DNA from: Treponemataceae bacterium | Lineage (GTDB): Bacteria; Spirochaetota; Spirochaetia; Treponematales; Treponemataceae | Assembly: GCA_024402455.1 (NCBI GenBank) | Contig: JAKSTS010000031.1 | Coordinates: forward strand, 1 to 20,756 | Direction: 5' to 3' | Length of the DNA stretch: 20,756 nt | Part shown: piece by piece, positions 15,596-20,756 of the stretch | How the letters are laid out: each line of letters begins with the position of its first letter | Position numbering within the stretch: position 1 is the first letter of the stretch | Position numbers and translations under genes: made by a program | Notes under the pieces: generated by a model | The model's database searches: none | Told to the model about the DNA's origin: nothing | The model's input: only the letters and a program-made list of their open reading frames with translations

Positions 15596-15664
15596 TTAAG
15601 ACGTTTGTGCGTTTTAAAAATTTGAGTATTTTCTCTTGCTTTGAAAATTTTTACAGGAGTCTGT

Positions 15665-17026
15665 ATGAAAGGACGATTTGATTTTACTGTTGATTCTTTG
15701 GGTGAATGCAAAGTTCCTTCACCTATTAAGCTTTCAAATGAACGTGGCGATTTTATTGCGAATTATGTAAAAGATAATGAATATATACGCTACAATGTTA
15801 ATGTTTACGAAAACGTGCTTGAAACAGAAGCTGATGCATATAATAACAATCTTATTATGAAAGCAGGTCCGCGTGAATTTATTTATTTTAATCCAAAACA
15901 TGTTCATGCAGCAATCTGTACTTGCGGCGGCCTTTGCCCAGGCTTAAACGATGTAATTCGTGCTGTTGTGCGCTGTCTGTGGAACCGCTACGGCGTAAGG
16001 CGGATTACAGGAATCAGATATGGTTTCAAAGGTTTTTTGAATGAATACGGGTTTGATACAGTTCCTTTGGATCCGGACAAAGTTGATGACATACATAAAA
16101 CAGGCGGTTCATTTCTTGGCACAAGCCGCGGAGCCGGAAACCGCGTAATTGATATTGTTGATGCAATTGAACGTCTTAACATAAATATTCTGTTTATTGT
16201 TGGTGGAGACGGAACTCAGCGTGGTGCTTTGGAAATTGCAGATGAAATTGAAAAACGTGGTTCAAAGATTTCTGTTGTCGGCATTCCAAAAACAGTTGAC
16301 AACGATCTTCTGTTCATTCAGAAATCTTTTGGTTTTGACACTGCTGTTGTAAAAGCAACGGAATCTGTTGCCGCAGCTCATATGGAAGCACATTCACAGA
16401 TTAACGGAATTGGTCTTGTAAAGCTTATGGGACGCGAATCTGGTTTTATTGCAACGGCAACAGCTCTTGCAAGCCACGAAGTTAATTTCTGCCTTATTCC
16501 GGAAGTTCCTTTTGAACTTTATGGTGAACATGGATTTTTAAAAGAGCTTGAAACACGTGTGCTTGAAAGAAACCATGCAGTTGTAATTGTTGCAGAAGGT
16601 GCCGGACAGGAATTGCTTAAGGCAACCGGTGAAAAAGACGCTTCTGGCAATATTAAACTTGGCGATATTGGAACTTTCCTTCGTGAAAAAATAACTGAAT
16701 ATTTTAAAGAGCAGAACATTCACATTAATTTAAAATATATGGACCCAAGTTATCAGATTCGTTCGGCACCGGCTGTTGCAGTTGATTCAATTTACTGTGA
16801 ACGTCTTGGAAACAATGCTGTTCATGCGGCAATGTCCGGCAAGACAAAACTGGTTGTCGGTCTTGTTCATGACAAATTTGTACTGCTGCCGACAAAGCTT
16901 GTAACAATTCAGCGCAATAAAGTAAACCCAGAAGGTTCGCTCTGGCGAGATGCAATTGATGCAACAGGTCAGCCTGTTTATATGGGTGGAAAGGCTCCGG
17001 CAAAAAAAAAGGAACAGGAAAAATAG
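15665..17026 (+). CDS. pfkA: 6-phosphofructokinase, ~450-residue type
   Basis: Phosphorylates fructose 6-phosphate to fructose 1,6-bisphosphate in glycolysis; 453 residues. Motifs: [15 protein letters not shown] (phosphate-donor loop), YGFKGF, GGDGTQ (180-185), PKTVDND (208-214, with catalytic Asp212) and MGRESGFIA. The residue matching E. coli Gly104 is Gly183, which favours ATP. The residue matching Gly124 is Lys209, as in PPi-dependent enzymes and in ATP-using kinetoplastid enzymes. ATP is thus the more likely donor, but PPi is not excluded. The frame is open to a TTG at 15641; the ATG at 15665 is preferred because AGGAG lies at 15655-15659. It is monocistronic, with its own promoter and strong terminator. 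The C-terminus is Lys-rich ([11 protein letters not shown]). Confidence 0.9.
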   Translation: MKGRFDFTVDSLGECKVPSPIKLSNERGDFIANYVKDNEYIRYNVNVYENVLETEADAYNNNLIMKAGPREFIYFNPKHVHAAICTCGGLCPGLNDVIRAVVRCLWNRYGVRRITGIRYGFKGFLNEYGFDTVPLDPDKVDDIHKTGGSFLGTSRGAGNRVIDIVDAIERLNINILFIVGGDGTQRGALEIADEIEKRGSKISVVGIPKTVDNDLLFIQKSFGFDTAVVKATESVAAAHMEAHSQINGIGLVKLMGRESGFIATATALASHEVNFCLIPEVPFELYGEHGFLKELETRVLERNHAVVIVAEGAGQELLKATGEKDASGNIKLGDIGTFLREKITEYFKEQNIHINLKYMDPSYQIRSAPAVAVDSIYCERLGNNAVHAAMSGKTKLVVGLVHDKFVLLPTKLVTIQRNKVNPEGSLWRDAIDATGQPVYMGGKAPAKKKEQEK

Positions 17027-17041
17027 CGTTTAAATTCAAAA

Positions 17042-17089
17042 GAAACTGGCTTTGAACTTAAAAATTTTACAAAAGCCAGTTTCTTTTTT
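17042..17089 (+). terminator. Rho-independent terminator after pfk
   Basis: GAAACTGGCTTT (17042-17053) pairs perfectly with AAAGCCAGTTTC (17072-17083) and six T follow directly (17084-17089). Confidence 0.9.
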
Positions 17090-17239
17090 ACATAAATTGT
17101 CGATTTTGTCATTGAAAAAATCGCTAAAAAAATATACATTCATCAAGATACATATGATTTTAGATAGAACTTCTGCAGATTGAAAGTTTTTGATTCTGCC
17201 GGCTGTATTTATAAGGGTTTATGTTTTACTTGATTTTAT

Positions 17240-17258
17240 TTTCACTTTTTATGTGAAA
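17240..17258. promoter_or_regulatory. Inverted repeat TTTCAC-N7-GTGAAA upstream of the small lipoprotein
   Basis: Perfect 6-base arms around a 7-base T-rich centre, 25 bases before the ATG at 17284. It could be an operator or a leader hairpin. No confident -35/-10 pair was found in 17090-17283. Confidence 0.35.
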
Positions 17259-17283
17259 TAAATTTTAAATATGGAGATTATTT

Positions 17284-17667
17284 ATGAAGAAATTATCAAA
17301 GATTTTGGTTTTATTGATTTTGGCAGCTTTGCTGTTTTCATGCAGCGGCAGTGGCGGCGGAAGTGGTTTGAGCAACCTGTTTAACAACAGTTCGCACAAC
17401 TATTCTTTTAAAAACAGAAGTTTTGGTAATAGCGGTGCAGGTGGCACTTTGGAAAAGTTTGTATTTACAGATACTACTGTTACTCATACTGTTGGTTCAA
17501 CTGCTCGTCCTGGAACTTTTTCAGATCCAAACAGCAAGACTGGAACATTAACAATTACATATACAGATAATTTAACACCGGCAAATTTTTCAAAAGCATA
17601 TACATTTGATGAAGATGGACATTCTTTCCATTTTGCGAACGATCCTATTCCTTACAGTATGTTCTAA
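17284..17667 (+). CDS. Small Ser/Gly/Asn-rich lipoprotein of unknown function
   Basis: 127 residues. MKKLSKI, a hydrophobic stretch and LLFSC give a clear lipobox with Cys20 as the lipid anchor. A flexible linker of Ser, Gly and Asn follows (about 21-55). The remaining 70 residues look like a small beta domain: LEKFVFTDTTVTHTV, GTLTITYTD and KAYTFDEDGHSFHF. The layout resembles short surface or periplasmic lipoproteins with a single beta sandwich, but I cannot name a family. GGAG at 17273-17276 precedes the ATG at a normal distance. It has its own strong terminator and no partner gene, so it is probably transcribed alone. Confidence 0.75.
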   Translation: MKKLSKILVLLILAALLFSCSGSGGGSGLSNLFNNSSHNYSFKNRSFGNSGAGGTLEKFVFTDTTVTHTVGSTARPGTFSDPNSKTGTLTITYTDNLTPANFSKAYTFDEDGHSFHFANDPIPYSMF

Positions 17668-17685
17668 ATTATAGGTAATACTCAA

Positions 17686-17718
17686 AAGCGCACCGGCAAT
17701 TACTGGTGCGCTTTTTTT
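17686..17718 (+). terminator. Rho-independent terminator
   Basis: AAGCGCACC (17686-17694) pairs with GGTGCGCTT (17705-17713), and a T-run of seven begins at 17712. It closes the lipoprotein transcript before the riboswitch region. Confidence 0.9.
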
Positions 17719-17823
17719 GTGTCCGACACAGCAATTAAAAAATATGCCGTGCCGGATTGTTTGCTTTTCTAAATTTCCTTCTTCCTTAATTGAAATAAAA
17801 CACAAAAAAAGCTACAGTTAACC

Positions 17824-18053
17824 GTTCAAAGAAAAACGGAATGCGGTGCAAAACCGCAGCGGTCCCGCCGCTGTAAACAGCAAAAAATGCATGCGTGCAA
17901 ATTTAAAGAACCATTAGCGTTATCTTAAAAATTTTGCAGCCATTGAACAGGTAATAAAACTTTTTGTTTGAGAAGGTGCATGCAAAGGCTTTGCCAGCTG
18001 TAAGCCAGAAGACGCTTCTTTGAATAAACCTTAAAAAATGCCCGAGGAGGCAT
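17824..18053 (+). ncRNA. Cobalamin riboswitch with translational expression platform
   Basis: Hallmarks of the cobalamin riboswitch are present in order. P1 is TTCAAAGAA (17825-17833) pairing perfectly with TTCTTTGAA (18016-18024). The conserved GGAATGCGGTGCAAAACCGC segment starts at 17838, followed by the CAGCGGTCCCGCCGCTGTAA core near 17857. The B12 box, AGCCAGAAGACG, is at 18003-18014. After P1, ATGCC (18038-18042) pairs with GGCAT (18049-18053). This hairpin holds the GAGGAGG ribosome binding site of the next gene in its loop and right arm, and there is no T-tract, so control is probably at translation: bound B12 would hide the site. The outer boundaries are approximate. Confidence 0.9.
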
Positions 18054-18056
18054 CGT

Positions 18057-20060
18057 TTGGGAAACAAATATTCTCATCAAAAAAACCGCAGGTTAATTGC
18101 GGTTATGTGTTTGTGTGCGTCTGCATTTTTTATGACTGCACAGCAAATTCCAACTTATGTTATAACGGCATCAAGAGAAACGGAAGAAGCTTTTGAATCT
18201 GCCGGAAACACAACTGTAATAACTTCTGATGAAATTGCAAAATCAGGAAAAACTTCTGTAGTTGAGCTGCTCGAAAGTGTTTCAAATGTTCAGCTTTCTT
18301 CGACAAGCGGAACAATTCAGGATGCACAGGTAAACATGCGCGGTTTTGGCGAAAACGCATTTGGCCGTGTTCTTGTAATGATTAACGGGCAGCGTTTGAA
18401 CAACCCTGATATGAGCGGCGTAAACCTTGCATCTGTTCCAGTTGAAAGCATTGACCGCATTGAAATTTTAGACGGCGCAGCTTCTGCCGTGTACGGTGAC
18501 AATGCAGTAGGCGGAGTTATCAACATAATTACAAAAGAAAGCTCTGAACCGCTTGTTCTTATGGGCGGTGTATCAATTGGGAGCAACTGGTCAAATGGTG
18601 TGCATTTCGGTTATATAGCTTCTGAAGATTCTTCCGGGTTCAGTCTTTTTGTTGATGACACGAATACTTCAGGCTGGCGCGAAAGAACAAAAAACAAAAC
18701 ATTTAATGCGCTTGCTTCCGGTTATATCGATATTACAGACAGAATAACGATAAAGCCTTTTTTCAACATGACAGACACAAGTTATGAACTTCCCGGAAGT
18801 CTTACACAGGCGCAATATAATTCCAACAGAAAAAAAGCTTATTCGCTTGATGATGAAGGTGAAAAGCAGATTGCTGGCGGCGGTTTGTCTTTTGACTGGC
18901 AGATATCTGATTGTTTTAATTTTGAGATGCCAATAGATGCCGGTTATAAAAAAACAAAATTTAACACAGGTTCTTATTACAGCTATACTGATGCCGTACA
19001 GAAAAATGTGAATGTCCGTCCTGTTTTTAAATTTACAGGAAGCTTTGATAAAGATTTTGCACTATCTATGTCTGCCGGCTGCGATTTTTCATATGTAAAT
19101 CTTGATGCGTCCGGTTATTCAGAAAAAAGCCGGATTAATAAAACTTCTGACACAAAAATCAATCAATATATGAGCGCACCTTATGTGCTTGCTTCTGTAG
19201 ACTTGCCTTATCAGATTAAACTTGAAGGTGCAGCCCGCTATGACTCAGAAACAGTCAAAGTTGACAGCTCAGAGGATCTTGCTTCTGGAAGTGTAAAATA
19301 TGATGAATTTGTTTATTCAGGCGGTTTTTCTGTAAAAGTTCTGGATAATTTTCAGTTTTTCGGCCGTTTTTCAAGATTGTTCCGCTATCCGTTTGTTGAC
19401 GAAATAGCTTCTTATTCAGGGTGGTCTGCATCTTTTAATAAAGAATTAAAACCGGAAACAGGCTGTGATTTTCAATTCGGCTTGAAATTTCGTTATGGCG
19501 ATATTATTTCTGGAAAACTGAATGCTTTCTTTATGCCCATGGAAAACGAACTCTGGTATAATGCAGCAACTTATAAAAACGAAAATTATGCAAAAACCTT
19601 AAGAACTGGGTTTAATGCAGACATTGCATTTTCTCCTGTTGATTATATTTCGTTTAGGGCGGGTGTGTCTTATATTGATGCGCATTTTACTGACGGTACA
19701 AATGCCGGAAAAATGGTTCCGCTTGTGTCGCCGTGGTCTGTTGTGGCTGCGGTTGACATAAAACCATGTGAATGGTTTGTTTTGACGCCGGATATAATTT
19801 ACAGAAGTGCAGCTTATGCTTCAGGCGACATTGCAAATCAGTTTGAACAAATTCCAGGTTATGTGCTTGCAAATGTAACGATGAACATTGAATACAAGGG
19901 TTTTCAGATTTCTGCAAAAGCAAATAACATTACTGATGTAAAATATTCAATGTATTCCGGTGTATATGAAGATTATGCTACAGGAGAACCTGTGTATTAT
20001 TATTATCCGGCACAAGGCAGAAATTACGACATAAGCCTTTCATACAAAAAGAGTTTCTGA
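18057..20060 (+). CDS. btuB: TonB-dependent outer-membrane cobalamin receptor (BtuB-like)
   Basis: 667 residues. Imports cobalamin or other corrinoids across the outer membrane using TonB energy. A signal peptide (about 1-28, ending FFMTAQ) is followed by a TonB-box-like TYVITASRE (33-41; BtuB has a DTLVVTA box), then a plug domain (about 40-165) with VNMRGFGENAFGRVLVMING, ESIDRIEILDGAASAVYGDNAVGGVINI, and a long barrel ending YDISLSYKKSF with the C-terminal Phe typical of outer-membrane proteins. The start is a TTG at 18057, fixed by GAGGAGG at 18044-18050; no upstream start is possible without running into the riboswitch. The upstream cobalamin riboswitch makes B12 the expected substrate. 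Next downstream, 44 bases on, is a TonB-like gene. Confidence 0.9.
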   Translation: MGNKYSHQKNRRLIAVMCLCASAFFMTAQQIPTYVITASRETEEAFESAGNTTVITSDEIAKSGKTSVVELLESVSNVQLSSTSGTIQDAQVNMRGFGENAFGRVLVMINGQRLNNPDMSGVNLASVPVESIDRIEILDGAASAVYGDNAVGGVINIITKESSEPLVLMGGVSIGSNWSNGVHFGYIASEDSSGFSLFVDDTNTSGWRERTKNKTFNALASGYIDITDRITIKPFFNMTDTSYELPGSLTQAQYNSNRKKAYSLDDEGEKQIAGGGLSFDWQISDCFNFEMPIDAGYKKTKFNTGSYYSYTDAVQKNVNVRPVFKFTGSFDKDFALSMSAGCDFSYVNLDASGYSEKSRINKTSDTKINQYMSAPYVLASVDLPYQIKLEGAARYDSETVKVDSSEDLASGSVKYDEFVYSGGFSVKVLDNFQFFGRFSRLFRYPFVDEIASYSGWSASFNKELKPETGCDFQFGLKFRYGDIISGKLNAFFMPMENELWYNAATYKNENYAKTLRTGFNADIAFSPVDYISFRAGVSYIDAHFTDGTNAGKMVPLVSPWSVVAAVDIKPCEWFVLTPDIIYRSAAYASGDIANQFEQIPGYVLANVTMNIEYKGFQISAKANNITDVKYSMYSGVYEDYATGEPVYYYYPAQGRNYDISLSYKKSF

Positions 20061-20104
20061 TTTGAGTGTCTTGAAAGTTCGGTTTTTGGCGGAGCAGATG
20101 AAAA

Positions 20105-20545
20105 ATGAAATTTATGGTATTAAAACAGAAAAAACTGATTTTGCTGTGCATGATGCAACTCTTTTTTGGAGTTTCTGTTTTTGCCTTTATAAATCACCCG
20201 ATTTCATTCTGGCATAGACCTGACGCAGGAGCTGCAGCAAAAACCGAGAACAAAGATGCTGATATTCAGGCAAGGTATGAGCTTTGCTGCAATGTAATTG
20301 ATGAGCGTTTAAAAAAATACATGGTTTATCCTCAAAAAGCATTGCGGCGAAAAATAAGCGGAGATGTAGTGTTTAGGTTTTCTGTAACAAAAGAAGGCAA
20401 ACTTGAAAATTTAACCGTCCTCCGTTCAGATTCTTTGATTTTGGAAAATGCTGCAAAAGAATTGATTCAAAAAGTTTTTCCGCTTGGTGTTGAGCCTCTG
20501 GAAAGTTTTACAGACTGTGTCTGCATTTCTTATAAAATTGAATGA
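20105..20545 (+). CDS. Short TonB-like protein (TonB C-terminal domain)
   Basis: 146 residues. A hydrophobic N-terminal segment (about 11-29) can serve as membrane anchor or signal peptide. A short linker (about 30-60) is followed by a TonB_C-type domain (about 65-146): YPQKALRRKISGDVVFRFSV, then TKEGKLENLTVLRSDS, then LENAAKELIQKVFPL. This matches the YPxxA...GxVxVxFxV...DGxVxNxxVxxSS pattern of the domain that contacts TonB boxes. The usual Pro-rich spacer that spans the periplasm is missing. It most likely shares the riboswitch-controlled transcript of btuB; no terminator separates them. No exbB or exbD is in the window. GGAG at 20091-20094 gives a rather long spacing (10 bases) to the ATG at 20105; a second in-frame ATG lies at 20114. 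Confidence 0.75.
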   Translation: MKFMVLKQKKLILLCMMQLFFGVSVFAFINHPISFWHRPDAGAAAKTENKDADIQARYELCCNVIDERLKKYMVYPQKALRRKISGDVVFRFSVTKEGKLENLTVLRSDSLILENAAKELIQKVFPLGVEPLESFTDCVCISYKIE

Positions 20546-20595
20546 ACATGACTGTGTATGTGCCAAATTTCATTGTCAAAAAACTTTGTGCTGTG

Positions 20596-20624
20596 TTGTC
20601 AAAACAAAGCTTTTATGATATTAT
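20596..20624 (+). promoter_or_regulatory. tRNA promoter
   Basis: TTGTCA (20596-20601), a 17-base spacer and TATTAT (20619-20624). The -10 box ends 13 bases before the first base of the tRNA, so the 5' leader would be only a few bases long. Confidence 0.75.
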
Positions 20625-20637
20625 GGCACAATCATTC

Positions 20638-20710
20638 GGGCCATTAGCTCAGCGGTTAGAGCAGAGGACTCATAATCCTTTGGTCCCCGGTTCAAATCCA
20701 GGATGGCCCA
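20638..20710 (+). tRNA. tRNA with CAU anticodon, probably tRNA-Ile2 (lysidine type)
   Basis: A full cloverleaf can be drawn. The acceptor GGGCCAT (20638-20644) pairs perfectly with ATGGCCC (20703-20709), with discriminator A at 20710. The D arm is GCTCAGCGGTTAGAGC. The anticodon stem GAGGA/TCCTT encloses CTCATAA with anticodon CAT. The T loop is TTCAAAT. CAU tRNAs can be initiator Met, elongator Met or Ile2. The initiator is unlikely because its anticodon stem would carry three G-C pairs. C4-G69 and C5-G68 are the pairs that the lysidine synthase TilS uses to choose Ile2, and the TTGGTC variable region also resembles known Ile2 genes. The T stem has one C-A mismatch. CCA is not encoded. Confidence 0.85.
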
Positions 20711-20744
20711 ATAAAATCCAGCGAATGCTGGATTTTATTATTTT
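20711..20744 (+). terminator. Terminator after the tRNA
   Basis: ATAAAATCCAGC (20711-20722) pairs perfectly with GCTGGATTTTAT (20727-20738) around a GAAT loop, followed by TATTTT. It begins directly after the discriminator base. Confidence 0.85.
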
Positions 20745-20756
20745 AAATGAATTTCC

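Noticed and set aside
17101..17150. TTGAAA...TATACA promoter-like pair before the small lipoprotein
   Set aside because: The spacer is only 15 bases and the site lies more than 130 bases upstream of the gene; too weak to annotate.
1..20756. CRISPR array, transposon, prophage or toxin-antitoxin locus
   Set aside because: No regularly spaced repeats, transposase, integrase or phage structural gene, and no intact antitoxin/toxin pair was found; the XRE remnant alone is not enough.

Overview
The window looks like chromosome of a host-associated spirochaete of the genus Treponema. I infer this from recalled protein character only: the clostridial/spirochaetal long form of PurL, a ~450-residue phosphofructokinase with GGDGT/PKTVDND signatures, lipoproteins with spirochaetal lipoboxes, an NhaC antiporter, and AT-rich intergenic DNA with many U-rich hairpin terminators. 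No phage, transposase, CRISPR array or rRNA is visible.

Layout. (1) 1-4200 is a patchwork of small exported proteins of unknown function around one NhaC-type antiporter. Two of the small genes begin with an identical 55-bp leader (1-55 and 1034-1088). A decayed XRE-type regulator remnant lies on the minus strand at 3887-4057. Next to it is a near-consensus promoter whose -35 element sits in a perfect 17-bp palindrome. (2) 4213-5472 is an exported protein of unknown function driven by that promoter. (3) 5636-9616 is purL, apparently translated from a leaderless message. (4) 9719-10798 is a membrane-anchored thioredoxin-fold protein with no cysteine. (5) 10964-13497 is a translationally coupled pair of CNNM/CorC-type membrane proteins; the second has a diverged CBS2 motif. 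(6) On the minus strand, 15315 down to 13643 holds an RluA-family pseudouridine synthase (leaderless or nearly so) coupled by a 4-bp overlap to an omptin-like outer-membrane protease that retains the catalytic Asp-Asp/Asp-His residues. (7) 15665-17026 is a phosphofructokinase behind a strong promoter and a structured leader. (8) 17284-17667 is a small lipoprotein. (9) 17824-20545 is a vitamin B12 uptake unit: a cobalamin riboswitch with a ribosome-binding-site-sequestering hairpin, a BtuB-type TonB-dependent receptor, and a very short TonB-like protein. (10) The window ends with a CAU-anticodon tRNA that carries the identity pairs of the lysidine-modified tRNA-Ile2, with its own promoter and terminator.

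The clearest functional module is riboswitch, receptor and mini-TonB, which together would import corrinoids when B12 is scarce. The most unusual proteins are the omptin-like protease and the cysteine-free thioredoxin-like protein. All calls come from reading the sequence and recalled family knowledge; no database search was run.
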